A DNA stretch of 56,106 nt from positions 1 through 56,106 of the forward strand of contig NZ_LN909050.1 of the NCBI RefSeq assembly GCF_001486505.1, given 5' to 3'. Source of the DNA: Paenibacillus rubinfantis. Lineage in GTDB: Bacteria; Bacillota; Bacilli; Paenibacillales; Paenibacillaceae. Of this stretch, positions 19,752-28,611 are shown piece by piece. The notes beneath the pieces were generated by a model. It made no database searches. It saw only the letters and a list, made by a program, of their open reading frames with translations, and had not been told where the DNA came from. The position numbers and the translations under genes are program-made. Within the stretch, counting starts at the first letter, position 1, and the number at the start of each line of letters is the position of its first letter.

Positions 19752-20171
19752 TTAAACGTCCTCCTGTATATGTAAACTGAGTTCAAAACGTCCGGATAGT
19801 TCCTCAAACACGTACAAATCGTATTGCCAGACCACCTGGCCCGCCGCCCCATCCCATCGGGATTCGAGCTTTAGGGTGTCGGTAGACAGGCTAAACCGGG
19901 TGAAGGGCGAGCGGTAAAATCCCGGAACACGGCAGCCGCTGCGGAAGGTCTGCTCGGCCTCCACGCCTCCGTGGCGCATAATTTTCAGCTCATTACCGGA
20001 TATTTTCATCATCGTGCGCGTCTTGGCGCCATCCGGTCCCGGTTCAGGTTCCTCATAGCGGATGTACAAGGTGTCGCTCCGGCGGACGATATCTCCCCGC
20101 AGATGCTGCACCGTTTCCTCCGTTCCCTGTCGACTCGTCAGCACAAGGCTCACCGGCTTGGTCTCGGGCAT
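19752..20171 (-). CDS. ywiB: DUF1934 family beta-barrel protein (YwiB-like)
   Basis: 139 residues, no signal peptide, mostly beta strands (SLVLTSRQ, DTLYIRYEE, KISGNELKIMRHG, YDLYVFEELSGRFELSLHI), the lipocalin-like DUF1934 pattern. Function unknown. B. subtilis ywiB lies directly upstream of argS and the same two-gene unit is seen here with a zero-base gap. AAGGAG is 9 bp before the ATG. Confidence 0.9.
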   Translation of the reverse strand: MPETKPVSLVLTSRQGTEETVQHLRGDIVRRSDTLYIRYEEPEPGPDGAKTRTMMKISGNELKIMRHGGVEAEQTFRSGCRVPGFYRSPFTRFSLSTDTLKLESRWDGAAGQVVWQYDLYVFEELSGRFELSLHIQEDV

Positions 20172-20209
20172 ACGGCAAATCTCCTTCCGACTTCGATCCT
20201 TACTGTACT

Positions 20210-20238
20210 ACTATAGCCAGTTCGCCCCGGCAATTCAA
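20210..20238 (-). promoter_or_regulatory. ywiB-argS promoter
   Basis: TTGAAT (20233-20238), 17-bp spacer, TATAGT (20210-20215) on the minus strand, about 40 bp upstream of the ywiB start. The IS200-like element ends some 30 bp upstream, leaving the promoter intact. Confidence 0.7.
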
Positions 20239-20405
20239 TACATACGCGGCACAGCGCCCCCGCAATCATAACCACCCGTCCAACGGGTGGTTTGCTCTTG
20301 GGGTATAACCCCCTGTTACCAAACTGCGCCTAAAGACGCCAGCCTGACAACATGGTTGTTCAGGCTCAATGTAATTTGTCACCTTCACTCACCCGTTAAA
20401 CGGGT

Positions 20406-20879
20406 TTATTTCTTTTTGCTGCTATTACTGCTAAACGGATCTTCGTATTCTTTTACACTCAATTTATCTATGGCTTGGTCGTGTGCTTCTTGTTCACGAA
20501 TGTATTTGGCTACTGTGGCTTCATTTAGGCCTACTGTACTCACATAATAGCCCTCTGCCCAAAATTTTCGATTCCCATATTTGTACTTCAGTTGGGCATG
20601 CTTTTCAAAGACCATCAGCGAGCTTTTCCCCTTTAGGTATCCCATGAACGATGCTACCGATATCTTTGGTGGAATCGCGACCAGCATGTGCACATGATCT
20701 GGCATCATGTGACCTTCTAAAATTTCCACCCCCTTGTATTTACATAGACGTTTGAATATTTCGATCAAATCTTTTCTCACTTGATTGTAGATCTCTTTCC
20801 GTCTATACTTCGGGGTGAACACAATGTGGTATTTACACATCCACTTTGTGTGAGCTAGACTGTAATTCTTGTTTGCCAT
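20406..20879 (-). CDS. tnpA: IS200-type Y1 transposase TnpA
   Basis: 157 residues, full length for IS200 TnpA. HUH motif H62-x-H64 (PDHVHMLVAIPP), conserved FWAEGYYVSTVG, and the candidate catalytic Tyr at about 126 in the C-terminal helix (ATVAKYIREQ). Acts on single-stranded DNA hairpin ends. All key residues are present and the frame is intact, so it may be active. The start and SD lie in a long hairpin (20882-20937). Confidence 0.96.
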   Translation of the reverse strand: MANKNYSLAHTKWMCKYHIVFTPKYRRKEIYNQVRKDLIEIFKRLCKYKGVEILEGHMMPDHVHMLVAIPPKISVASFMGYLKGKSSLMVFEKHAQLKYKYGNRKFWAEGYYVSTVGLNEATVAKYIREQEAHDQAIDKLSVKEYEDPFSSNSSKKK

Positions 20880-20881
20880 CT

Positions 20882-20937
20882 AAGACCATTCCTTTCATTT
20901 TGAGCCTGAACATCTCAATTTTATCGGAATGGTCTTG
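20882..20937 (-). promoter_or_regulatory. Hairpin sequestering the tnpA ribosome binding site
   Basis: On the minus strand CAAGACCATTCC and GGAATGGTCTT are perfectly complementary and flank a 32-nt loop; the downstream arm overlaps the SD-like AAAGGAATGG just before the start codon. Translational masking of this sort is established for IS200. Confidence 0.75.
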
Positions 20938-21027
20938 TTGGTCAAACCCTAGGTCCCTCCACCCGCATAGCGGGTGGTTTTTTGTTTCGCACGCTTCGCG
21001 AGCTCAACCGGCTAAAGCCGCAACCAA

Positions 21028-21053
21028 AAAGAAGCCGCTGCTTCAGCGGCTCC
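21028..21053 (-). terminator. Terminator after gene 21084-22031
   Basis: Minus-strand GAGCCGCTG-AAG-CAGCGGCTTC followed by TTTTT. Confidence 0.85.
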
Positions 21054-21083
21054 TTCTCCTAACCCAACCTGGCTATCTAAGGC

Positions 21084-22031
21084 CTACAGAGGTTGGCTTA
21101 ATGCGAGGTATTTCACTTTGCCATTCGCAAAGTACACATGAAATCGAAAATAATCGCCGACTTTATAGCTCCACCGGCTGACCAGCTTCAACGCCTCCGG
21201 CCCCAGCTTCGCCGTAACGTCGTCCGTACCGCTCCCCGTCTTCACACCGTCCGCGGATTGATGTTCTGGGCGGGTAAAAACGATTATCCGATTTAAAGCC
21301 AGTACCCCATCCTTAAATAAACGGGCTTCCTTCACCTGGCCGGTACCATCGTCATAAAACGGCTTCGCCCACACGACCTCTTCAGACGGGGTCTTGGCCA
21401 ACCGCTGCTCCCAGCCGTCGTAATCGAGCCCGTCCACCTGTGCGGCCTCCGCCTCCAAAGGAGCAGGGTCAACCGTCCCCGCCTGCTCCAGCTCAACCCT
21501 GGCTTGCTCCAGCAAGGCGTCCAACGATGCCAAATCCTCCCGTTCGTGGAACAGCCCCTGCATCAGCAGCAGCACCTGGTCATCCGCGTAGTAATATTTC
21601 CCTTGGTACTCATAAGCATTGCCGGTTAAATCATAGGTCAGCTCGTAGTTGGTGTCCGCCAGCTTGAACTGCAGGACGATCGGCTTCCGGGAAGCCGCCG
21701 GAATCGGACCTGCCAACGCGCTCTTCATATCCGTATAGCGCAGCGATTGGAGAAGGACGAACTGCCTCTCCACCGGAACGTTGGCGTGCAAGCCGTTCCC
21801 ACCGGCGGTAATCGCCAGGACCTCCTCTTCCTTAAAGGGGAGATGATCTAGCAAATACGGCGATTCGGCGGCGGCTTCGTTGTTCGTCCCTTCTGCCGCT
21901 TCTCCCGCTTCTGCCGCCGGTGCTTGCACCGGCGCGTTCGTCGTAACGCCGGATGAAGGAGTATCCGGGCGGCCGTAGAAGATCCAGCCGGCCACCATAA
22001 CCACAATTATCATTGTAAGGCCCGCAAGCAT
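21084..22031 (-). CDS. Membrane-anchored protein of unknown function
   Basis: 315 residues: one N-terminal membrane segment (about 3-19, LTMIIVVMVAGWIFYG), an Ala/Glu/Pro-rich linker (25-58), then an extracytoplasmic domain of mixed alpha/beta with no motif I recognise (YELTYDLTGNAYEYQGKYYY, VKYLALSQPL). The ATG at 22031 has no convincing ribosome binding site; an in-frame stop lies 14 codons upstream with only ATT/ATC as further start options, so the true start is uncertain. Downstream of speE on the same strand but about 175 bp away. Confidence 0.78.
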   Translation of the reverse strand: MLAGLTMIIVVMVAGWIFYGRPDTPSSGVTTNAPVQAPAAEAGEAAEGTNNEAAAESPYLLDHLPFKEEEVLAITAGGNGLHANVPVERQFVLLQSLRYTDMKSALAGPIPAASRKPIVLQFKLADTNYELTYDLTGNAYEYQGKYYYADDQVLLLMQGLFHEREDLASLDALLEQARVELEQAGTVDPAPLEAEAAQVDGLDYDGWEQRLAKTPSEEVVWAKPFYDDGTGQVKEARLFKDGVLALNRIIVFTRPEHQSADGVKTGSGTDDVTAKLGPEALKLVSRWSYKVGDYFRFHVYFANGKVKYLALSQPL

Positions 22032-22206
22032 GCTTCGGGCCGGGTTGTTCGTTTTGATAAAAATCCCGCCTTATCCCATGAGAAAGTAGTGATATTAATC
22101 ATACTAACATACTTTATACGGGCCATTTATAGTTCGAACGGCATATTTTATTTCACAAACTTCAGAAGGCGGGATTGGGTTTCACAGGCTTTACTCATCC
22201 CATCCC

Positions 22207-23034
22207 TTACTTCACGAGGTCTTCCACGAATTTGGGCAGCACGAAGGCAGCTTTGTGGATTCGCGGCGTGTAATATCTCGTGTCCAGTTCGGGGATCTTC
22301 GTCTCGTCCACCTGCAGCGGATCATACACCTTGCTGCCCATCGTGAACGTCCACAACCCGCTGGGGTACGTCGGGATGTTGGCGCCGTAAACGCGGACGA
22401 TCGGGAAAATCTCTTTGACGTCCTTGTTCACCTTTTGGATGAGGTCCGCTTTGAACCAAGGGTTGTCCGTTTGCGCTACGAAGATGCCGTCGTCCTTTAA
22501 TGCTTCATAAATCCCTTGATAGAATCCGCGCTCAAACAGAGGCGCCGCCGGTCCAACCGGCTCGGTCGAATCAACCATGATGACGTCGTATTGATTTTTG
22601 CTTTCAATAATATGCATGTAGCCGTCGGCCACTTGCACATCAACCCGCGGGTGATCGAGCTCTCCGGCGATTTCCGGTAAATATTTTTTGGAGTATTCAA
22701 TCACCTTGCCATCGATCTCAACCAGCACCGCTTGTTCGACTGCGGGATGCTTGATCACCTCGCGAATCACCCCGCCGTCCCCGCCGCCAACTACCAGCAC
22801 GCGCTTCGGATGGGGATGGGTGAACAGCGCCGGATGCGCTACCATTTCGTGGTATACGAACTCATCCTTGATCGTTGTCATGACCATGCCGTCCAAGACG
22901 AGCATTCGGCCAAACTCCTCCGTATCTAACATCGCTAAATCCTGAAACTCGGTTTGTTCCGTAACCAATGTCTCTCGTATTTTTGCCGTAATCCCAAAGA
23001 CAGGCGTTTGTTTCTCCGTAAACCATAATTCCAT
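22207..23034 (-). CDS. speE: Spermidine synthase
   Basis: 275 residues. Transfers aminopropyl from decarboxylated SAM to putrescine. Seen: N-terminal beta domain ([17 protein letters not shown]), SAM-fold [34 protein letters not shown], the gate/catalytic [12 protein letters not shown] and [18 protein letters not shown] precedes the ATG. speE next to pbpG and ywhD matches the B. subtilis ywhD-pbpG-speE neighbourhood; the usual downstream speB (agmatinase) is missing here. Confidence 0.96.
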   Translation of the reverse strand: MELWFTEKQTPVFGITAKIRETLVTEQTEFQDLAMLDTEEFGRMLVLDGMVMTTIKDEFVYHEMVAHPALFTHPHPKRVLVVGGGDGGVIREVIKHPAVEQAVLVEIDGKVIEYSKKYLPEIAGELDHPRVDVQVADGYMHIIESKNQYDVIMVDSTEPVGPAAPLFERGFYQGIYEALKDDGIFVAQTDNPWFKADLIQKVNKDVKEIFPIVRVYGANIPTYPSGLWTFTMGSKVYDPLQVDETKIPELDTRYYTPRIHKAAFVLPKFVEDLVK

Positions 23035-23242
23035 GCGCTCAACCTTCTTTCCCTATGATCAGCGTAGTGTCCGCCATAATTCATTTCCTATATTGTACCA
23101 AACGAAAAAATAATAACACATCTCCCGAGAAATCGGCACAGGCGACCCTTCCGCGTGAATGATCTCTCCCAAACTTTCCCATACTAAAACCAAAATGATC
23201 CTATGCACGGATTCGCTTGAAAATAGGAAAGGAGAGTCTTTC

Positions 23243-25318
23243 TTGCAGAAACTCGTTCGCAGTGACCGACATCAACATAAGCGCAAACCCCGCCGTCCGT
23301 GGCTTCTGCTGTTTAAACTGGCGATTGGCGCCGGGTTTCTTTGCCTATGCGCTGCCGGCATCCTGCTCCTCTACTTGTATCAAGCCGAGCTGCCGCTCGC
23401 CGATTCGGATCGAAACTCGCAGCTGATCAACAGCCGGGGAGAGACGATCGCGGTGTTCTCCGATGGCGGAAAGAACCGGGAAAGCGTCGAGCTGGCGAAC
23501 ATCTCGCCCTGGCTGGTCAAGGCGACGCTGGCGACCGAGGACCGGCAGTTTTACAACCATTTTGGCTTTGATATGAAAGGGATGGCTCGGGCTGTTCTCG
23601 TGAATATTAAGGAAATGGGCACCGTCCAGGGAGCAAGCACCTTAACCCAGCAGCTGGCACGAAATCTGTACCTCTCGCATGAAAGGACCTGGTCGCGGAA
23701 AATCAAAGAAGCGATGTACACCGCCCAGTTGGAGATGAAGTACTCCAAGGACGACATTCTGCGCATGTACCTGAACGAGATTTATTACGGACATGGCGCA
23801 TATGGGATCGAAGCGGCTGCTCAAATGTATTTTGGGAAGCCGGCCAAGGACTTAAGCCTTGCGGAAAGCGCGATGTTAGCCGGAGTTCCGAAAGGCCCAA
23901 CCTATTACTCACCGTTTAATCATATGAAAAACGCTAAGGACCGCCAGCGGACCGTGCTGTCGGCGATGGTCACCACGGGCGAGATCACGCAGCAGGAAGC
24001 CGATCAGGCTTACGAAGCCATGCTGAGGTTCCAATCGCCGAAGCAGCAAAGCCCAACCGACAAGGCCCCTTATTTCCGCGATTATATCCGGAATGTGGTG
24101 GTCGGCGAGCTTGGCTTCGACGAGACCTTGCTCGAGCACGGCGGGCTGAACATCTACACGACGCTGGATCCCGATGCCCAGCAGGCCGCGGAAGCCGCGG
24201 TCGCTTCCGAGCTCGGGAACGCGCCGGAGCTAGAGGCCGCCTTAATCTCTATCGATCCGCGTAACGGCTACGTTAAGGCGATGGTGGGTGGCGCCAATTA
24301 CAAGGAGAGTCAGTATAACCACGTCTTCGCCTCCACCCGGCAGCCCGGATCCAGCTTTAAACCGATCATGTATCTCACGGCGCTCTCTTCGGGAAAAATG
24401 ACCAGCGCCAGCAAGTTCAGCAGTCAGCCAACCCTATTCCATTACGACGATAACCGCAAAACGTACAGCCCCAAAAACTTCGGTGACAAGTATCTGGGCG
24501 AAATCGATATGCGTCAGGCGATCGCGGCTTCGGACAATATTTATGCCGTCAATACGATCCTGACGGTTGGGGCGGAGCAGGTTATCGAGATGGGCCGCAG
24601 GATGGGCATTACCAGCCCGCTTCAAGCCGTTCCGTCATTGGCGCTGGGCACGTCGCCGGTCAGTCCGTTCGAGATGGCCACGGCGTTTGCAGTGATCAGC
24701 AATCAGGGCCGCAGCGTCAAACCGGTGGCGGTGCTGAAAATCACCGATGCCAGCGGACGTGTGTTATACGAGGCCAAGCCGGTCAAAAGCGAGCAAGTCG
24801 TCGAGCCCTCCGCAGCTTATGTGCTGACGCATCTGATGGAAAGCGTGTTTGAAACGGGGGGGACGGGCAACCGCGTATCGAACGAAATCAAGCGGCCGGT
24901 CGCCGGCAAAACCGGGACAACCAGCACGGATGCCTGGCTTGTCGGCTTTACGCCGGAGCTGTCAACGGCGGTGTGGGTCGGCTATGACAAAGGCAAGACG
25001 CTCGGCACCACCGAGTCGCGCAAAGCCGCGCCGATCTTCGCCAAATATACGGAGAAGGCGTTGGCGAAGGTGCCTCCGAAGATTTTTCCGATTCCCGACG
25101 GCGTCGTCAGCGTGTATATCGATCCGGGGACAGGGCTGCTCGCCACGAAGGATTGTCCGGACAAGAAGCTGGAAGTCTTCATCCAGGGAACGGAGCCCAC
25201 GGAGTTCTGCACCGTACATGGGGAAGGCGAACCCGAGCCGTTGCCGCCTCCGGCCGAGGAGGAGAAGAAGGGAAGCCACTCGTGGTGGAACGACCTGAAG
25301 CGCTGGTGGATGGACTAA
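23243..25318 (+). CDS. Class A penicillin-binding protein (PbpG-like, PBP1A family)
   Basis: About 691 residues. One N-terminal transmembrane anchor (LLFKLAIGAGFLCLCAAGILLLYL), glycosyltransferase GT51 domain with catalytic Glu in TEDRQFYNHFGFD, GASTLTQQLARNLYL and RKIKEAMYTAQLE, then transpeptidase domain with SSFK (SxxK), SDN and KTGTT motifs, and a Pro/Glu/Lys-rich tail. Polymerises and cross-links peptidoglycan outside the membrane. Start TTG at 23243 has AAAGGAG 8 bp upstream; an ATG at 23159 has no ribosome binding site. Divergent from speE; B. subtilis pbpG holds the same place. Confidence 0.95.
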   Translation: MQKLVRSDRHQHKRKPRRPWLLLFKLAIGAGFLCLCAAGILLLYLYQAELPLADSDRNSQLINSRGETIAVFSDGGKNRESVELANISPWLVKATLATEDRQFYNHFGFDMKGMARAVLVNIKEMGTVQGASTLTQQLARNLYLSHERTWSRKIKEAMYTAQLEMKYSKDDILRMYLNEIYYGHGAYGIEAAAQMYFGKPAKDLSLAESAMLAGVPKGPTYYSPFNHMKNAKDRQRTVLSAMVTTGEITQQEADQAYEAMLRFQSPKQQSPTDKAPYFRDYIRNVVVGELGFDETLLEHGGLNIYTTLDPDAQQAAEAAVASELGNAPELEAALISIDPRNGYVKAMVGGANYKESQYNHVFASTRQPGSSFKPIMYLTALSSGKMTSASKFSSQPTLFHYDDNRKTYSPKNFGDKYLGEIDMRQAIAASDNIYAVNTILTVGAEQVIEMGRRMGITSPLQAVPSLALGTSPVSPFEMATAFAVISNQGRSVKPVAVLKITDASGRVLYEAKPVKSEQVVEPSAAYVLTHLMESVFETGGTGNRVSNEIKRPVAGKTGTTSTDAWLVGFTPELSTAVWVGYDKGKTLGTTESRKAAPIFAKYTEKALAKVPPKIFPIPDGVVSVYIDPGTGLLATKDCPDKKLEVFIQGTEPTEFCTVHGEGEPEPLPPPAEEEKKGSHSWWNDLKRWWMD

Positions 25319-25407
25319 CCCCGGCAGGGTTGGACATCACGCGAAAAAGCTCTTACGATAAAGGAAGCAAACCCGAGTTAAAAATGGTGTAAGGAGACTT
25401 CCTTTAT

Positions 25408-26091
25408 ATGGACCCTATCTTGGAACAGATCAAACCGGGGGCGCCGTTGCCCCCGGCTTTTTATCGATTGACGGCCCTGGAGGCCGCTCCCCGCCTGCTT
25501 GGACAGACACTGGTTCGCCGTACGGAAGAAGGCGATATCCGCTGTCGCATCGTGGAAACCGAGAGCTATGGCGGCGTTGAGGACAAGGGCAGCCATGCTC
25601 ATGGCGGGCGCCGGACGGCGCGGACGGAGATCATGTTTGGGCCCGGCGGAACGGCCTACATCTACTTGATCTACGGCATGTATAACTGCCTGAACGTTGT
25701 GACCGGCACGGAAGGCGATCCGCAAGCCGTGCTCATCCGCGCCGTAGAGCCATTGTCGCCGGCAGACGAAGCGCGGATGCGCCGCTACCGCGGCACAGCG
25801 GCCCGCAAGCCGGTTGATCTGTCCGGCGGACCGGGGAAGCTGTGCCGCGCGATGGACATCAGCAAGGCGTTAAACGCTATCCCGCTCGATCAGCCCGGTG
25901 GACCGCTTTGGCTGGAAGGCGGACCGGTGACGGGGGGCTCTGGAGCGGTGGAGACAATCGTAGAGGCCCCGCGAATCGGCATTGCGTATGCTGAGGAATA
26001 TGCGGCGAAGCCGTGGCGTTTTTATTTTCAAGGCAACCCTTATGTGTCGGTTATCGACAAGCAGGCCGAGGTTTGGGCGGGAGCAAATTGA
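25408..26091 (+). CDS. AAG/MPG-type 3-methyladenine DNA glycosylase
   Basis: 227 residues. Removes alkylated purines in base-excision repair. Seen: catalytic Glu in CRIVETESYGG, GSHAHGGRRTART, IYLIYGMYNCLNVVTG and SGGPGKLCRAM, all characteristic of the AAG family (B. subtilis YxlJ type). AAGGAG precedes the ATG. Followed by a short AT-rich repeat and a terminator, so a single-gene unit. Confidence 0.95.
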   Translation: MDPILEQIKPGAPLPPAFYRLTALEAAPRLLGQTLVRRTEEGDIRCRIVETESYGGVEDKGSHAHGGRRTARTEIMFGPGGTAYIYLIYGMYNCLNVVTGTEGDPQAVLIRAVEPLSPADEARMRRYRGTAARKPVDLSGGPGKLCRAMDISKALNAIPLDQPGGPLWLEGGPVTGGSGAVETIVEAPRIGIAYAEEYAAKPWRFYFQGNPYVSVIDKQAEVWAGAN

Positions 26092-26114
26092 GGTATTGTG
26101 ACTATTGGGATTCG

Positions 26115-26158
26115 AGATTATTGAGGTTATTGAGGCTATTGAGGCTATTGAGGCTTGA
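26115..26158. repeat. Short 9-bp tandem repeat
   Basis: Four to five imperfect copies of ATTGAGGCT/ATTGAGGTT in a row after the glycosylase gene. A slippage-prone microsatellite; no coding role visible. Confidence 0.85.
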
Positions 26159-26166
26159 GTGAACAG

Positions 26167-26187
26167 AGCGCCGGAAGGCGCTTTTTC
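26167..26187 (+). terminator. Terminator after the DNA glycosylase gene
   Basis: AGCGCC-GGAA-GGCGCT stem followed by TTTTTC. Confidence 0.85.
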
Positions 26188-26223
26188 ATTTTACATTTTC
26201 ATACGTACTCTACGCGCCGTAAC

Positions 26224-26243
26224 ATTCAAATGGATCTTTGAAT
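26224..26243. promoter_or_regulatory. CadC-type operator O1
   Basis: Perfect inverted repeat ATTCAAA-N6-TTTGAAT. It overlaps the predicted -35 (TTGAAT, 26238-26243). The TCAAA/TTTGA half-sites resemble the known CadC operator. Confidence 0.75.
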
Positions 26244-26265
26244 ATTCTGAAAGATCGAATATACT
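26238..26265 (+). promoter_or_regulatory. cadC-like operon promoter
   Basis: TTGAAT (26238-26243), 16-bp spacer, TATACT (26260-26265). Bracketed by the two operators. Confidence 0.6.
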
Positions 26266-26277
26266 TAAATCACATAC

Positions 26278-26297
26278 ATTCAAACGTTGATTTGAAT
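26278..26297. promoter_or_regulatory. CadC-type operator O2
   Basis: A second perfect ATTCAAA-N6-TTTGAAT, centre 54 bp from O1, lying between the predicted transcription start and the ribosome binding site. Confidence 0.75.
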
Positions 26298-26315
26298 AAA
26301 GGAGGTCGACAAGCC

Positions 26316-26681
26316 ATGGCCGATCCGGTGGAGATCACGGAGGTGTGCGAGCAGTATTGTACGGGAGCTTCCCGCACAAACGGGCTCCGGGACAGCCTGG
26401 AGGAGCGGGACGTGAACGGGATGGTCCAGCTGTTTAAAGCTTTGTCGGATCCGAATCGGGTGAAGATCGCATATTATTTACAGCATCAGGAGCTCTGCGT
26501 CTGCGACATCGCCGATTTACTCGACGTCTCGGTGGCAACGGCTTCCCATCATCTGCGCCAGTTGAAGGCCCTTCATATCGCCAAATCGCGCAAAGAAGGC
26601 AAAAACGTCTACTACTCGTTAAGCGATCATCATATTCAGACGTTGGTGGCCATGACGCTGGAGCATCAAAAGGAGCGATGA
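26316..26681 (+). CDS. cadC: ArsR-family metal-sensing repressor (CadC-like)
   Basis: 121 residues. Seen: N-terminal C11 and C15 (CEQYC), C61-x-C63 in ELCVCDIADLL in the alpha3 helix, recognition helix VATASHHLRQLK, and a D104-x-H106 ... H117-x2-E120 set matching the alpha5 zinc site. This is the CadC pattern: soft-metal (Cd/Pb/Zn) binding releases it from DNA. Start ATG at 26316 follows AAAGGAGG; an earlier ATG at 26238 sits inside operator O1 and is rejected. The ATPase gene begins 5 bp after the stop. Confidence 0.95.
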   Translation: MADPVEITEVCEQYCTGASRTNGLRDSLEERDVNGMVQLFKALSDPNRVKIAYYLQHQELCVCDIADLLDVSVATASHHLRQLKALHIAKSRKEGKNVYYSLSDHHIQTLVAMTLEHQKER

Positions 26682-26685
26682 TCCA

Positions 26686-28602
26686 ATGAATCCGACGATG
26701 ACAAGCCATCGCGGGCCCGACGGTGAGAGCCGCCGCGTAGAGTATCGCGTGCAAGGACTGTCCTGTCCCAACTGCACCCGGGAGATGCAAGAGGAAATTC
26801 AGCGATTGGAGCACGGACAGAACGCCTCTCTTCTATATAACAGCGGCCGTCTGCTGATCGATCCCGCCGTGGATCTGCAGCAGGTGGAGCGGATTCTGAA
26901 AGGGGACGGAGCGAAATTGATCCAACCGGATCTCCGTTCCCCTGACGAGACGGCTGTGTCGGCTAATGCGGCGGATGAAGGGCCATCCCCCCAGGCTGCC
27001 GCCGAAACTGCGAGTGCTGGTGAGCCGGAAGAAGAACACGAAAACCGCTTGGGATTGTGGCTGCTCGTGTTATCCGCCGTAATGTACGGGGTGACGTTTG
27101 TTCCCGCTATTCCCGGCACGGTGGGAATTGGCCTAGATCTTGCCGCTATTGTATTCAGCGGGTATTCCACGTTCCAACGTGGGCTCCGTAACCTGATTCG
27201 ATTGAAATTCAACATGGATACGCTGATGACCGTAGCTTTAACCGGTGCAGTGATCATCGGCGAGTGGAAAGAGGCAACGCTGGTTGCGATCCTGTTTGGG
27301 TTAAACGAGCTGTTGGAGGGTTACGGCATGAGCCGCGCCCGCCGCTCGCTGTCGGCGTTGCTGGAAGCTGCACCCAAGGAAGCGGTCGTTGTTCAGGACG
27401 GTCGGGAATCCGTTGTCCCGATTGCGCGGCTGAAGGTTGGGGACGTCGTGCTCGTCCGGGCCGGGGAGAAGATCCCTTCGGACGGCACCGTTTTGGAAGG
27501 GAGCAGTGCTGTCAACGAAGCCGCAATTACGGGGGAATCGATTCCGGTGACGAAAGGGCCTGGACAGCCGGTATTCGGCGGCAGCATCAATAGCGAGGGC
27601 TTGCTGCGGATCCGGATCGATAAGCCGTACGAGGACTCCTCTTTGGCCAAAATCATGCAGCTCGTCCAGGAGGCGCAGGATAAGAAAACCCCCACCGAGC
27701 TGTTTATCGATCGATTTGCGAAATGGTATACGCCCGCCATCATGGTGTTGGCTGCATTGGTCATGTTCGTCCCGCCGCTGCTGTTCGGACAGCCGTGGAT
27801 GAACGGGGTGTACGACGGCCTGGCGATCCTGATCGTCGGCTGCCCTTGCGCCCTTGTGTTGTCTTCGCCGATTGCGCTGGTCAGCGGGATGACCCGCTGC
27901 GCCCGGCTCGGCGTGCTAGTCAAGGGCGGCGTACATCTGGAGCAGCTCGGGAAGGTGAGCGCGATCGCGTTCGATAAGACTGGCACCCTGACAAAGGGGC
28001 AGCCGGAAGTGCAGCGCGAGATCGCGTATGACCCGCAGCGGTTTCACGCGGTAGCCGCCGCTCTGGAGAGCGGCTCCTTGCACCCGCTGGCCGCTGCGGT
28101 GGTGCGCTACGTCGCCGCCCGCAGCGGCATCGCCGCCCGCAGCGGCGTCACCGAATGGCATGCCGGCCTGCTGCCGGAGCAGAAGGTCGCGCAGATCCAG
28201 GCGCTGTCCGGCCACGGGACGGTGGCGATGGTCGGCGACGGGATCAACGACGCTCCGGCTTTGGCCGCGGCCGATCTGGGGATCGCCATGGGCCAAGGTA
28301 CGGACAGCGCCGTAGAGACCGCCGACATCGTGCTGATGCAGGATCATCTCGGCCAGCTGCCCCGCGCGATCCGCATCGCTCGGCGGGCCGGGCGGATCAT
28401 CGCCTGTAACATCGGCCTCTCCCTCTCGTTGAAGCTGATCGCTCTGCTGCTTACGATCCCCGGCTGGCTAACGCTGTGGATTGCCGTGATGTCCGATATG
28501 GGAGCGACGATTATTGTGACGCTGCTAGGTCTGACGGTTTTGCTTGGCAAGGATCCAAAGGCCGGAAATTCACCGGCCGTCGAGGTAGCTTCACGTAACT
28601 GA
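26686..28602 (+). CDS. cadA: Heavy-metal P1B-type ATPase with the nucleotide-binding domain largely missing
   Basis: 638 residues against roughly 700-730 for CadA/ZntA. Seen: N-terminal metal-binding domain with GLSCPNC (C27, C30), an Ala/Glu-rich linker, eight-helix membrane core with CPC (386-388), phosphorylation site DKTGTLT (430), HP locus in GSLHPLAAAV, then GDGIND (517-522) and the final GWLTLWIAVMSDMGAT helices. The stretch between the HP motif and LLPEQK is reduced to a few residues: the GxG nucleotide loop and the TGD hinge motif are absent. A 16-bp direct repeat marks the junction (28113-28146). Frame is open, but pumping is doubtful. Operon with cadC. Confidence 0.9.
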   Translation: MNPTMTSHRGPDGESRRVEYRVQGLSCPNCTREMQEEIQRLEHGQNASLLYNSGRLLIDPAVDLQQVERILKGDGAKLIQPDLRSPDETAVSANAADEGPSPQAAAETASAGEPEEEHENRLGLWLLVLSAVMYGVTFVPAIPGTVGIGLDLAAIVFSGYSTFQRGLRNLIRLKFNMDTLMTVALTGAVIIGEWKEATLVAILFGLNELLEGYGMSRARRSLSALLEAAPKEAVVVQDGRESVVPIARLKVGDVVLVRAGEKIPSDGTVLEGSSAVNEAAITGESIPVTKGPGQPVFGGSINSEGLLRIRIDKPYEDSSLAKIMQLVQEAQDKKTPTELFIDRFAKWYTPAIMVLAALVMFVPPLLFGQPWMNGVYDGLAILIVGCPCALVLSSPIALVSGMTRCARLGVLVKGGVHLEQLGKVSAIAFDKTGTLTKGQPEVQREIAYDPQRFHAVAAALESGSLHPLAAAVVRYVAARSGIAARSGVTEWHAGLLPEQKVAQIQALSGHGTVAMVGDGINDAPALAAADLGIAMGQGTDSAVETADIVLMQDHLGQLPRAIRIARRAGRIIACNIGLSLSLKLIALLLTIPGWLTLWIAVMSDMGATIIVTLLGLTVLLGKDPKAGNSPAVEVASRN

Positions 28603-28611
28603 TACCACCGA

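Larger units (their letters stand above)
20270..20985 (-). mobile_element. IS200/IS605-family insertion sequence (tnpA only)
   Basis: A single Y1 transposase gene flanked by subterminal hairpins instead of terminal inverted repeats: CCACCCG-TCCAA-CGGGTGG (about 20274-20292) at the 3' side and CCACCCGC-ATA-GCGGGTGG (about 20959-20978) at the 5' side. No tnpB is present. Exact ends are not determined because IS200 elements make no target duplication. It sits between the ywiB-argS promoter and the terminator of the gene at 21084-22031, apparently without breaking a gene. Confidence 0.9.
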
